A stretch of 64,000 bases of DNA from Linnemannia hyalina (Eukaryota > Mortierellomycota > Mortierellomycetes > Mortierellales > Mortierellaceae), in the NCBI GenBank assembly GCA_019671135.1, contig JAHRHY010000013.1, positions 310,001-374,000 of the forward strand. The letters are read 5' to 3'. The first letter of the stretch is position 1, and each line of letters opens with the position of its first letter. The notes beneath the pieces are model-generated. The model saw only the letters and a list, made by a program, of their open reading frames with translations. It did no database searches and was not told where the DNA came from. Positions 32,001 through 43,636 of this stretch are shown here, one piece after another. The position numbers and the translations under genes are program-made.

Positions 32001-35000
32001 TGCCTCGTTGGTGATACCGATGGTGTTGTTGTTGAAGTAGCCCATGGGATCCGTCAGATGAGGAGGGTGTAGTTGGTGATGTTGCTGCGGGAATCGACCA
32101 GGAGGGCCTCCTGGCTTGTTGGAGTATGGATCCGGGACGGGATCCTTCCTGGGTCGGCATACAAGCCGAGTGCTCTTGAACTCCCTGTCGTGGAAACGTT
32201 GAACAGCACGATCGACGGCTTCGTGAGTTGTGTAGTTGACAAAGGCGCAATTGGACTTTGACAGAATGAAAATACTCTGCAAGCAGGGGCGATAGAAGAT
32301 TAGAATGAAAAACAGAGTTAAGGTTAGAAAGGCGTGGAATGCTTTTGCTTCTGTTCTTCCATAACATTCATTTGATTGCAAAACTTGCCTCTGGAATATC
32401 GTGCGGAATGTTTCCCTCCGCTTCGGTCGGTTCAGCCTCAAAGATAGCCTTCAGCTCCGCTACCGTCGTATCGTTCAGCACGTTGCCGACCCACATAGCC
32501 TTGTCCAGTTCCTTGGGCTTCTTTTGCAACGTAGGCACAGGTGCTGGCCGCCATCCTTCTGAGGTCTGGTAATATCCCGCATGCTGGTAGTCCTGTGGGT
32601 ACCCTGGATGCATGAAAGGGCGCTTATATCCTCCTGCTACATGAAACGGAGGTGCAGCTCGATTATCCGTCACAGGAGCTGCATGAGATCCAGGCGACAT
32701 ACCGGACTGTCCTGCTCCGTAGCCGAGAGGACGACGTGAACCAGGCGATGGTGGTACTGACGACGGACTTGACGCGAAAAACGGCGGTGGTGGAGGCATT
32801 GCATATCCAGGAGGTCCCTGATGATGCGGGGCCATTACTCCTTGAGGACCAGGTCCTTGGCCTTGTTGTCCAGAGAAAGGTTTGGATGGACCATAGTGAG
32901 GGCGGGCTTGATAGTAAGGAGACGAAGGGGTAGATCGATGGAGGGGTTGAGCGTAGGGTGAATGATGCTGTTGCGGTTGAGGGGGGAATGGTCCTGAGTG
33001 TGGGCTACCTTGATAAAGGGCTGAAGAGTGGGCAGGGTGTTGTGCAGAGTTAGGAGAGAGGAGCTGCTGCTGTTGCTGCTGCTGTGGTAGTGTTTGAGGA
33101 CGAGGGGGGGTATTGGTCTTGTAAGGGAAAGGGGTATCGTCTTGAGGATTCCGTTGGTGGGTTTCATTTTCCTGTTGTTGCTGTTGTTGGCCTTGTTCAG
33201 AAGAGCCTCCTTTTTGAGCTGGAGTCTGAGCAACTGTTTCGGGAGAAGAGTTCTGTGTCTCCTCGTGGCTGGAAAGAGTTCTGTTGCTGGGAGATAATGC
33301 TCCTGCGGTGACCTTGTTGTTGTTGGTGGGCGAGGCTGGTTTGTCAGGCAATGGTGGGACGGAGTCGAAATGGTGTGACGTCTCCTGGGGTAGAGAACGG
33401 GAGGACGCTTTGGCCGGTGATTGTGCCAACTCTTGATTGTCTACAGGCGAGCGGGAAATTGGCCCTGAGGGAAGAGTCGGTGGAGAAGAAGACACTGCCT
33501 CGTCTGGATTCCTAGTCTCGTCTTCGTCTGCTTCATCCCTGGCTCCTGAAGTGCTGGTTGTGCTGGAGGTTATGCTCTCGAGCGAGGCCGAGGATTCGAG
33601 CTGGCGCATGTCTGGTGTTGAGATAGTATCGAGCGTCGAATGTTCGCCCGTGTCAGAAGATTTGGTTGTTGACCCAACAAAAGATAGGGGCGCGCTCGTT
33701 GGGCCATGAGGCTGAAACGATGTGCGTGCTTGAGTGTGCTGCTGGGGCGGGTGTCGAGGATGCTGATGCTGGGTTCGATGCTGTGGGTGCTGTTGGTGCT
33801 GAGGTTGGGGCTGCTGTTGCTGGATTGGACGCTGTTGTTGCTGTTGTTGTTGAGGCAGTGATAGAGTGTTCTGGTGCTGCTGGTGTAGAATGTGGTTCTG
33901 ATGCTGATGCGAGTGCGAGTGAGGGTGAGGATGTTGATGTTCAAAGGGGGCAGCCATTGGAGGGGGGTGGTATCCGACGGGGAACTGCTCGCCGTTGGGG
34001 CCAATGTAGACAGCGGGATAGTATGGAATCATACTCGTAAGCAACGGGGGTGGCAGGAGTGGAGGAGGGAGTGGAGGGGGAGGAGGAAGTGAAGTTTGGA
34101 GCGAGAACAGTTCTGGGTGTGGTTGAGGAGAATAGAGTGAGGGATGAAGCGCATGTGATGGCTCTACTATCAACTGAGACGGAGGATCACAGCTGGTGGA
34201 GTAGGATGAAGTAGAGGTGATAGGGAGTGGGGACGAGGATGATGATAGTGATGATGAAGATAACAGCAGAGTTGAGGTCTGCAGAGTGGGAGCGGAGAGC
34301 GTGGGAGTTGTTGATGGCTAAGATGCTTGGTAAAGAAGCAGTCTGGTGCTGTTGGTGTTTCTGTCGCACCTGTTGCTTGTGCGAGTGCTTCTGTTCCTGC
34401 TGCTGCTTGTGCTCTAGTGATCGAAGCTTCTTTTTGTTTTTCTTTTTCCTTCTTTTCGGACAAGGACTTTGTCGGGGTTATGTTTTGTATGTCACTGGTG
34501 TTGTTGGTATTGGTATCGAGAGGGGTTGTTCTTTGTGCTTGTGCTTGTGCCTGTGCTCGTGTAAGCGTTGTTGTTGTTGTTGGTGGTGGTGGTGGTGGTG
34601 GTGTTGTTGTTGTTGTTGTTGTTGCTTTGTTGCTGCTGTTGACGTTGGTGCTCTTGTCGTTGTTGACGTTGGTGCTCTTGCCGTTGTAGATGTTGGTGCT
34701 TCCGATGGTATGGATATGGCCGTGAGGGTGGAGTGGTTGTGGTGAAGAAGGCAAGAAAGGGTGAAGTGTTGACGTGTGAAAGATGAAGGAGGGGCAGTGC
34801 AAGAGGAGGACGAGGAGGGCAGGAAGCAGATTGAGGAGTGGGGAGAGAAAAGAGGGGGAAAAAAAAGAACAAAGAGAAGAAGCAAAAGTGGAAAAAGAAA
34901 GAGACGTGGGGAATAGGCATGGGGTAAGAAGAAAGAGAGGAGGAAGGTTGTGGCGGTGGTGGAAGAGGGGGAGACAATGACGGGGGACAGGTGGGACAGA

Positions 35001-35197
35001 GTTGTTGTCTTTGTTGTTAGTGCCCAGTGGAGGTGAAGGGGAAAACAGGGCCTTGCTCAGAACAGATCTTCCATGTGCTCGAGCTGCAGGAAAAGGTGGT
35101 GTTTGTTGTTTATACTGTACTAGTACCTGTTCCTTCTGTTTCTTCTGTTCCTGCCCGCTCCTGTCCCTGTCCCTGGTGCCGTTGTGTGTATCGTAGT

Positions 35198-35232
<35 letters not shown>

Positions 35233-35447
35233 GAAGGTGGGGCATGAGAGAGAAGGAGAACAGCGCGGGGATAACGCAATGAAGGTGACGACGGAAAAAG
35301 AAGTAAGAAAAGTGAAAATGAGAGTTTCAAAGCTTGTTGCGACGAGATAACAAAGGAAAACACATTCGTCTCTTCAATCATTGTCACCATCATTGCTATT
35401 ATTAATATCGCCAAAAAGGTACCTGCAGTAGATGGCTGCACGGCCAT
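29075..35447 (-). CDS. YTH-domain RNA-binding protein with RRM
   Basis: Exons on the minus strand: 34166-32389, 32276-31668, 31536-31472, 31376-31134, 31030-29671, 29566-29075, plus a proposed short first exon 35447-35423 (MAVQPSTA). All later junctions keep phase; total about 1520 residues. Order: a long Gln/His/Pro/Ser-rich region, an RRM (KAMWVGNVLND ... ILSKSNCAFVNYT) interrupted by a GC-AG intron, then a YTH domain: RYFIMKSLNEEDLKLSAQFG, LWATQE, VYLIFSANKSGEFFGYAR, WGIIFPIQWI, HKVPFARTTHMLNPLYENRE, VKVSKDGTEVEPSVGEQLV. The Trp residues in LWATQ and IQWI are aromatic-cage positions that hold methylated adenosine in the family. A Gly/Pro/His-rich tail and acidic, Ser-rich end follow. The likely role is m6A or DSR-type RNA recognition in mRNA decay. 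The first exon and its roughly 1.25-kb intron are uncertain; the first safe in-frame Met in the main exon is at 34032. Confidence 0.88.
32277..32388 (-). other. GC-AG intron inside the RRM of the YTH gene
   Basis: The donor reads CCAGAG|GCAAGT and the acceptor GCAG|AGTATT. Joining Glu to Ser gives DIPE-SIFILSKSNCAFVNY, a normal RRM beta-strand order. No nearby GT donor gives the same frame. GC-AG introns are a known minority class spliced by the major spliceosome. Confidence 0.8.
35199..35231. repeat. Long T homopolymer
   Basis: An unbroken run of about 33 T on the plus strand, inside the proposed first intron of the YTH gene. Similar runs occur at about 19221-19247 (A) and 41448-41478 (T). 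Length is prone to sequencing error. Confidence 0.8.
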
Positions 35448-37291
35448 TGTCTTCTTCTCCTGGTCCTGACGTCGTCCAGGACGAGGTCCAGGCTCAGTCT
35501 GAGTGGCCTGCTTCAGAGTTGGTGGCGCCAGTCCAGTAGCCGTCACTGTTGCTACTCTTGAGGGCGTCGTCAACGATGTGACAGTTGCAACAGCAGCTGT
35601 TGTTGTTGTTGTTCTCGTCTTGGTCGTGTCGATGACCATCCTGTCTGTGCCTGCGGCATGCGTCGTTTTTGCTTCGCTTCCGTCGAGTGGTTCTTGAGAA
35701 AGGCGCTGCAGCAGCATGATCCAAGTTTCTTTCCATATTATGCTCCTCCTCGGTGCAAGTAGCCAAAAGCAACATATCCGAACGCTCATTTCTTCGTCTG
35801 TCGTACTTTTCACACCGTTTTAGTCATGTCCACGTTGTTGGTGCGACATGAATGCCCTTTCACTCGCACATTTATGAGACTTTTCCTTCCTCAGTCCGCT
35901 CACTCACACATAATGTACAAACAATAAAGCGATAAAGCGTCGATTCTGAACAAAAAGTAAGTCAATATGTTGTTGTTTTATATGGAGGTGTTGGCTCATT
36001 CAGACAAGAAGTCCCGTATGCCGTTATCGTCGCGACTACTTGTAGGTGTGTGTGTTGTTTTCGAGTGATGTCTGAATGCGCCTGTGCTTTTTGTTCGTTC
36101 GGTGCGTAGAAGAGGTAGCGAAGGGAAGTATGGGTGTTGCTATTGTTATTGAGGTTGATGTTGCGATGGAGAAACGGTGTGTGTCGCGGCCTTTTTGATC
36201 ACTTGGCGTTTGGACCGGATGGCATGCCATGGCATGGCATGGCGTAGCGCGGCACGGCATGCAAAAGGAAGAAAAAAAATAATTGAACAGTACGAGAAGA
36301 AAATAATAGTAAAAGAGAAAAAGGAAAGGGAAAAAAAAGGAGAAAGAGAAGTCTTCCAAGCAAATGTGAAAGACGAATCGGCAAACAAACAAAACATGAA
36401 AAAAAATTAGAGGCCGTTTGATTTGAACAATGGTCAACACAACGACCCTTGACCGCATAGTCGAGCTCTTTTTTTCCCGGTGACGGACAGCTCAGTCATC
36501 AATCCGTGGAGAATGAACCATGGCGACGATTTCTTAAGCGTCCAGTCGGTATTGCCTGTGAATGATAAGAAAAAAAGTCAAAAAGAAAACGAGGAGCCAA
36601 AAGAAAGAGAGGTCGAGGAAACGAACACAAAGAGAGTCGGGAAAAGAAAATAAAAAGAGATATGTAAGTACATTATGGAGGATGGTCAAGAATGTGTTCG
36701 CGCGATGCATACGCACGGACGTGGGAAATAAAAATAAATAAATATATAAAGTGGTTGTAGATAGTTGTCGTCAGTCCGTCATTCCGGTTCCTTGAACGGT
36801 CAACATTGACGGTACTGACAATGGTGATGGTGGTCACTCAGGCTTTGTAAGTTCACTGATGGGAGCGAAGGGTCATGTCCACAAAGGATCGTTATCGAAT
36901 AACACTTCATTGGTAGAGGCTTCCATGACCCTTTGTCACAGGTGCTGTAGTTGTCAAGTGGTGACCGCGCTCTCTTTTCTGCTATTACATGACCCCTCCT
37001 CACCCTCCTTGATGTCCTAGCATCCATCGAATCCAGTTCCGTTTGTTCATGTGTGTTTGTCCATGGTTCGAAAACGATAGGTCGGTCGTACACGCGAGAT
37101 CCACCTTATTGAAAGTGCCAGCCCATCCCTTGCTGGTCTCCAGAAGCATTGAACCCTTCTTGGCTACGGAGACTAAAGATGTTGCTTTAGATACGCCTCC
37201 TCACTAATGTGGATCCTGTATAGCACAACCCATGGACTAATCGATACTAAAAATCTCTCCTCTTATTCCGTTGGTTCATATCGATCAAAAC
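35448..37291. other. Intergenic between YTH and CK1 genes
   Basis: About 1.8 kb. It holds upstream sequence of the YTH gene and the 3' flank of CK1. At 36219-36262 there is a cluster of overlapping GGCATG/CCATGG units with partial dyad symmetry. AT-rich TATATAAA-like sequence lies near 36740-36750. Short frames (for example 36800-37093 minus) have no recognisable features. No gene is called. Confidence 0.5.
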
Positions 37292-39904
37292 TTACACTCG
37301 GTCCGGATTGTTGTTGACGCGGCTATCGGAGGGCATGAAGCGTGATTGGTCTTGAGCAGGTGCGCCTCCATAGTGCGCAGGTGGCATGTTGGTCTTGTCT
37401 CCCACGACGTAAGTTCCGTTGTGGCGAGGAACAGTGGGGTTGTGAGGGGTCCGTTGCTGCATGTACTGTGGGTTTACGTCAAAACGGAACCAGCGATCAT
37501 ATACATATAGAAATATAGAAGTGAAAAAAGACGATGCGTATGTTTGTGAGTCAGACAAAGTTCTCCTTGTTCGATTGCGACCATTTGTTGGTATGCTAAT
37601 AACGTCCATAACAACCACTATAGCCAATCGAGCCGTGTCCACGTATAGCCCTCATGTTCATACATCTTCCTTTTGGGCCTGGTTCATCTGCTGGGCGCGG
37701 GTGCTCTCCTTCTCCTGTAAAGGCGTAGGAAGAACAGAGAAAGGATAATATATACAGTCAGAAAAGCAAGTTCCATCGATACCATCACTGAAGCATCGGA
37801 TTGAATCCAATCAGGCAAATGAAAGGAAGAAAAGAAACTTACGTATTTGTAGATTGTCCAGTCAAAGACATAGTCGTATTGGAATCCTTCGCGGACAAAG
37901 AGATCACGGAACAGTTTGCGGAGGTACGAGTAGTCGGGCTTGTCATCGAAGCGGAGAGAGCGGACGTAGTTGAGGTAAATCGCAAACTCCTGGGGGAAAC
38001 CGCGGCAGAGAATATCGGTTGATGTAGTCATCTTCTTCTCCATGATGCGGTCGTACTTTTGCTTCTTGGTTGCTGCCTTCAATCCCTGCCATGGAAGTGA
38101 TCCTCTGCAGAAGTACATCATCACATATGACAACGACTCCAAATCGTCTCGGCGAGATTGTTCTATTGACAGAAAAGCGTGGGTGTCATCAGGCGTTAGC
38201 CATCCATCCTACAACTGGCGGTACATAGAGAACAGCTGAAGAATGATAGCAGACACCAAGGGCTCTTACCGACTCCCAAATGGGTATTGATACTGGCATA
38301 ACGGGCGGTTCCTGTCAAGTTTTTGTTCTCCCTGTAAGGAATGTGGAGATGGCTCTTGGGGTCACGGTACTTCTTGGCTAGACCAAAGTCAATCACGTAC
38401 ACCTGGTTGCCGCGCTTTCCGATGCCCATCAAGAAGTTGTCGGGCTTGATATCGCGGTGAATAAAGTTCTTGGAATGGATGTATTCGATGCGCGAGATCT
38501 ACACAGGACCGAGAAGGAGGACGTAACATTTGCCATGCTGAGGTTAGCATTGCAACTCAAAAAAAAACTCAGAAAGGCATGCTCAGTCTGATGAATATGG
38601 GAACGTACCAATTGGTCTGCCAACAAGAGGACAGTCTTGAGAGAGAACTTTCTGCTACAAAAGTTGAAGAGATCCTCCAAACTGGGTCCGAGGAGATCCA
38701 TGACCATGGCGTTGTAGTCGCATTCTGTTCCAAACCAGCGGATAAAAGGGATGCCGATTCCGCCTGCCAACGTTTTGTAAACTCGTGCCTCGTATTCCAG
38801 CTGGGGGTGCTTTGCTTTGATCGACTCCAGTTTGATGGCGACTTCTTCATTGTTGACAATGCTGGTTCCTATTTTAGTTGAAAGAGAGGTTAAACAAAAG
38901 GGACACAGTCAGTGAAGTGGTATAACATTGTGAAATATGTGAATAATGTCGGATTTCCAGGAGTAGGCTAGCCGCCGTGAGTATCACGAAAATCGGTTCT
39001 CAACCCCAATATGGGATTCGTGTTGTCAACTGGTTTATGCTCTTTGTGAGTGCGAGTGTAAGTGTGTATGAGTTTGCATAGGTGAGGTGTGATCAGTAGG
39101 GGGGCAAGAAAAGGACGGGCCAGGAGGTGTGTGTGCGTGAAATGCATTGACGTGCTGTGTATGGTAGTGCCAAGGAGAGAGAGAGAGAGAGAGCCAAGCG
39201 TGAAGTGTTGCGTCGTTTGATTTTTCTGTCTCTCTTCGTGTGTGCTGTTCATCATTCAGGAGGTATCTTGCAAAGCAATCATCGATATTAATAACAATAC
39301 AACTGAAGAACAACAAAAAAAAAGAGCGAAAATATGAAGAGCGCGCCATGGTCCACCACTCGGCTAGGCTAGACTGGGCTGGACAGTACTTTTTTTTGAA
39401 TTCGTCATCATCCGACAGCAATGATATGGGCGTTATGAGAGGAAGACACACAGGGGAGACAAAAAAAGGGATAAAAAGGCAAGCAGCGAACAAGATGGAG
39501 ATGGGCGGCTGAGGAAAGAGTGGACGAGGAGTACATTGTGCATATGAGCCAGGACGGGTTCCGAAAGTGAAGTGAGATGAATCGATGAAGTCGACCCATA
39601 TCAGCAATATTGTTATTTTTGTTCATTTCATGAACACATTGGCGCCGTGCGGATAGGTCAGGTGCCATTCCATTATTTTTTTTCATTTTGTTCAGATATA
39701 TCAACCGACCGGGCTGTTGCGCAATATTTCTTTCATGGTGTGAAAGGCAGAAAGGGAAGCGAGAAATATGAAAGGTAGAGTAGGAGACGGAAAGAGAGAG
39801 AGAGAGGGTAACAGGAGGGTCGACTTACCAAGGTAGATATCACCAAAGGAGCCAGAGCCGATTTTGCGACCTATTCTGTACTTGTTGCCCACGCGCAGTT
39901 CCAT
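37292..39904 (-). CDS. Casein kinase 1 (Hhp1/CK1-delta type)
   Basis: Six exons: 39904-39829, 38868-38609, 38498-38270, 38162-37843, 37714-37664, 37465-37292; every phase agrees, giving about 369 residues. Kinase motifs: [12 protein letters not shown] start and GSGSFG P-loop; Lys38 in EEVAIKLES; catalytic [10 protein letters not shown] with Asp128; [10 protein letters not shown]; and [18 protein letters not shown], the CK1-specific replacement for the APE motif. These numbers coincide with CK1-delta. The kinase domain ends near [12 protein letters not shown] and is followed by a Gln/Asn-rich tail of about 75 residues. CK1 phosphorylates primed Ser/Thr sites and acts in DNA repair, vesicle traffic and clock-type control in fungi. 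The first intron is long, about 960 nt. The tail exons are less conserved and less sure than the kinase domain; the stop at 37292 is the simplest reading. Confidence 0.96.
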
Positions 39905-41441
39905 GGTAATTGTCGAGTTGAGTTGGGTGGGTTGAGTGAAGATGGGGGAAGTAGTTGGGGTGTAGTTGAGATTTGGCACCTGGCAGCTGTCGAGAGAGGT
40001 CGGATTGGCTCAGCAAGAGGCTAAAAGGCGGATGGGTGAATAGTGGTGGTGGTGGCGAAAGAGAGAGAGAGGAAGAAAGAAGAGAAAAGGTTTTGTTAGG
40101 ATGGGAGTATGGGTGTGAGAGGAGGAAAGAATGGTGGCTGGGGACGGGAGGAGGGGGTTGTAAAAGGGGGACAAGTGGAGGAGGAAGAAGAGGAGCTAAA
40201 AGTGAGAAAAGGAAGGAAAGAGAAGAGAGGAGGAAAAAGGGAAAAGGTAAGATGAATAATAACAAGGTAAAATAATAATCAGAGAGCATAAAAAAAAGGC
40301 GAAAAAAGGGGCGGGGCGGGGATGTGTGTTGTTGCTTTGTATGTGCATGGATGTGTATAGGATGGGAAGGGTGTTGGGATGTGCACGGGAAGAAGAAGCG
40401 CAAATTGCAACAAATATAAATACATAACCAATCGAGAACAACGAGGGTGAAAAAACACTTGGTGGGTGGCTGGGCTGAGTAGGGAAGGATGGATATGTGT
40501 GTGTGTCCTTGTCCCATGATGGGTATGATAAAAGCTTCCTAAGCAACAGGCCAACTCTCGTTCTACGATGGACACTCCATAGGATACAAGACACACACAC
40601 ACACACACTCACTCTCTTAAAAATAAAGGAGTGGACGTTTCGACATGCAAAAAAACAATAAGAGAGAGAAAGAGAGAGAAAAAAAAAAAAAAAAAAAAAA
40701 AAGGAGTCGACATTGCTCCACAGATACACATCCACGCAATTAGACAAACAAAAGGTCCAAGGAACGGATTCACCGCTATTTGTATGTTTGTTTGTTTGTT
40801 TGTTTTCCTTCTTCCTTCCATCCTTCCCTCTGCCACAGGATAGCCTTTTTTTGGGGTCTCTTTATTCTTTGTCCTTTCTCCATCCAACCACACGCATATC
40901 TCTCTCTCTCTCTTTCATACATCAAGCCCTGATGGACATGGAGACAACAATCAGTCCAAGTGCGTGTGCGTGTAGTGTTGGGCTACCATGTCGTTCTCGT
41001 ACTTCCATCTTTTTTTTTGCTACACTCCCTTCCTTCCTCTTGTGCTCGTGCCGGTTTCTATGTTTTCGGTCTTTTCCAGCCCCTTGTCTCACTCTCAATC
41101 GCCAATTCACCCTGGCTCTCATCCTTCGCTCCCATACGCACACTTTATCTACAAATGCACAACAAGAACCAAAGGGAGGAAGTGAACCAAGAAAAAGTGA
41201 GAGAGTAGGGGAAGGAGCAGACGATCAAAGTCAAAAAATAACCATGATTACGATGAGGACGGGACTTGGATTGCCAGGAATATTAAAATATGAAAACCAA
41301 TTAATGTAGAATGAAATTGAGCATCATGCCATAAACATAAACGCACGCACGCACGCACTCATGTCCCGCCTGTGTTCAAAACAAGGTAACTAGGGCAGTG
41401 GGTTGCCGTCCTTCCTCGCTTTGTTGTGAGCATAAATCACT

Positions 41442-41478
<37 letters not shown>

Positions 41479-41522
41479 CCTTCTCTGATCCATTCAACCA
41501 TGTTGCATATCCCATTCTTTGT

Positions 41523-41566
41523 ACCATTGGGGGACTCATAGGATACCATTGGGGGACTCATAGGAT
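41523..41566. repeat. Two exact 22-bp tandem copies
   Basis: ACCATTGGGGGACTCATAGG plus AT is repeated twice without a gap (41523-41544 and 41545-41566). A further partial match, TGCCATTCC, follows. It lies downstream of a T-run and is not in a recognised gene. Confidence 0.85.
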
Positions 41567-42003
41567 GCCATTCCGATACCATTTTCGTCATACAGGAAAA
41601 AACAAACAAAAAAAAGTCGAATGACTCTGTCCAATCTGCAACCTTTTTTTCTTCTTTTTCTTCTTTACCATCCCAGATCCATAGCCCGTATGTGGCTCAC
41701 AAACAACCATTGAGTAGCTCTACTCGTCCCCTTTAACTGCTATCCGTATCTCATCTCGGTTTGGATGAAATGGCAAGGTAAGGCAAGGGAAGGGTAGGAA
41801 AGGGATGAACATACATAAGATATACACACACATTAATAATAAAATGCGGGGAAAGAAGGAGAAAGGTAAAAGAGACGAAGAACAAGGAGAGAGGCGATGA
41901 TGAAGGGAGACAGAGAGGAGGTTGGCCAAGCTGACAGGGGCGGAAGCAAAGAAGGAGGTTCTGTTTTTCCTCAAGGAATAAGGTAAGGGAGGAAGAAACA
42001 AGC

Positions 42004-42060
42004 ATTGTTTCTGTTCGCAAGTATTGTTTCTGTTCGCAAGCACTGTTTCTGTTCGCAAGG
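42004..42060. repeat. Three 19-bp tandem copies
   Basis: The unit ATTGTTTCTGTTCGCAAG plus one variable base occurs at 42004-42022, 42023-42041 and 42042-42060; the third copy has C for T at position 2. A minisatellite in intergenic DNA. Confidence 0.85.
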
Positions 42061-43636
42061 AACAAGTATGAGCGGGTGACAACAATAATAAGGAGGCTGG
42101 ACGAAAGGGGGAGGGGAGTGTGGTGGATCAGCTGATCACCAACCTTGCTTTCATTGCTGCTGAGCAAAGGTTACAACCCACATTCTCTTCCTCTTACTCC
42201 ATGGGCAAAAAGGAACTGATTTACTGCCGGAGAGTTGGCTGTGTGTGATTGCATGTATGAAGAAAGTGAACAATGAACTCTGTCCTGGTGTACGTTCTTG
42301 TGAACATTAAAAGGGTTGTCCGCCCACGGAATAATAAACTACACGCAAATAAACTCGCCTCAAAATCACACACGCGCACACACTCGCAAACACATGTATA
42401 TGCTCACCGAGGAAGGATAAAGCAAAGGTTTGCGACAGGGTAATAAAGGGAAGAACAAGAGAATGGGAGAAAGAGGCGGAGAGGATAAAGGCGGAGTCGG
42501 GATGGTGTGTTTAAATAGGGGTTATGGTGCGCGATGGGTGTGTTGTGCGTGCATGCGAAATAGCAACGTGTGTGATGGACTGATGATGTGTGAGAGTGAG
42601 TGGTTGGTGAGAATTGTGTTGTCTGTAGGACCTACTGTTGTTTTGTTGACTGGTCGGGAGAAGGGGTGCTTAAGGAGGATGAAGGTGGTGTTGTTGGTGA
42701 AGAGGGAGAAGAAAGGAAAGACGGAGAAAGAGGATGGGAGTGAGGATGATGGGAGCGAGGAAGAGTGAAAGAAAGAAGTGAAGGTCGAGAGAGATGAGCT
42801 TGATGAGAAACGCAAGGAATGGTGCAACGCACTGTGAGTGGTCCATCGTGATATTATTGGTGAAGAAAGCAGCGGCAGCGGCCTTGATTATGTCACCGAG
42901 AGCGATCCAATCGCATTTCATGCTCATTTCTGCCAATTGAGCTTGTCAAACAGCGATCTAGCATCTAGTGTTGCCACCAATGTGTCGTTTGCAGTCTGGT
43001 GTCAGGTTGCGCAAAAAGGGCCTGTATACCTACCGCATTTTGTCAACTCCATAGAACCCAAGAGTGACATTGATACCCCTTCTTCAGTACAGACTTTTAC
43101 CCAATCGACCGGGAAGTGATAGTACTACAAGTTAGCTAGCAGATATTGTATGTCCTTGTTCATTCGCTTGCAGGCATTGATGTGATCATGTATGCACTAA
43201 ACCCATGCAACAATAAACAGTCACCAGCCAGGATGTGTAAACATTCATGCGCCACAGATTTTTTTTTTTTTTTTGAGCCTCGCTGTGTGCCAGAACAACA
43301 AGACAAACTCACACCAAGGGGAACCCTTTTCTTTTTTTCTTCCTTCCACCCTCACCCCTTCCCCTTTGCCCTTTTTTTTATTGACCCATCGTCAGTCTCT
43401 GCTTGGTTATTCGATACTTCCTCCACATCGACTTCAAACCTCACACGAACTGACCGACTCTTCTCCCTCCCCTCTACATAACGGTCAACCTTTTCCCCTT
43501 CCTCTTCACACACCATATCATACATTTCATTCATTCCCAACTCATTCATTCACTTCACTTTCACTCACACCCTTTGCATTCAACTCACTTCAACTTTCAA
43601 CTTTCAACTAATACACTCAACTATTTAACAATAACA

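Larger units (their letters stand above)
39905..43636. other. Long intergenic region between divergent CK1 and RRP5
   Basis: About 3.7 kb. From 40000 to 40900 the DNA is purine- or pyrimidine-rich with CA, GA and A repeats (A-run about 40681-40702). A T-run spans about 41448-41478. Two short tandem repeats lie at 41523-41566 and 42004-42060 (separate entries). At 42838-43119 both strands show short protein-like frames with no identity. The last 300 bp is the pyrimidine-rich leader of RRP5. No gene is called. Confidence 0.5.

Noticed and set aside
34170..35813. 547-codon minus-strand frame upstream of the YTH main exon
   Set aside because: It reads through a 33-T homopolymer and several simple repeats, yielding Lys, Thr, Ser and Pro runs. 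It is more likely intron and 5' leader of the YTH gene, from which only a short exon is plausible.
36219..36262. Repeated GGCATG/CCATGG units considered as a mobile-element end or CRISPR-like repeat
   Set aside because: The units overlap and have no unique spacers or target-site duplication; it is a simple local repeat.
37140..37292. Additional C-terminal exon for CK1 after DRV
   Set aside because: A GTAAGT follows the last sense codons, but splicing to nearby AGs gives either an immediate stop or an unconserved short tail; the direct stop at 37292 is simpler.
39840..40747. Minus-strand frames of 180-225 codons upstream of CK1
   Set aside because: They translate the pyrimidine-rich leader (Ser, Phe, Leu, Pro) and overlap each other in different frames. 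The CK1 start at MELRVG is conserved.
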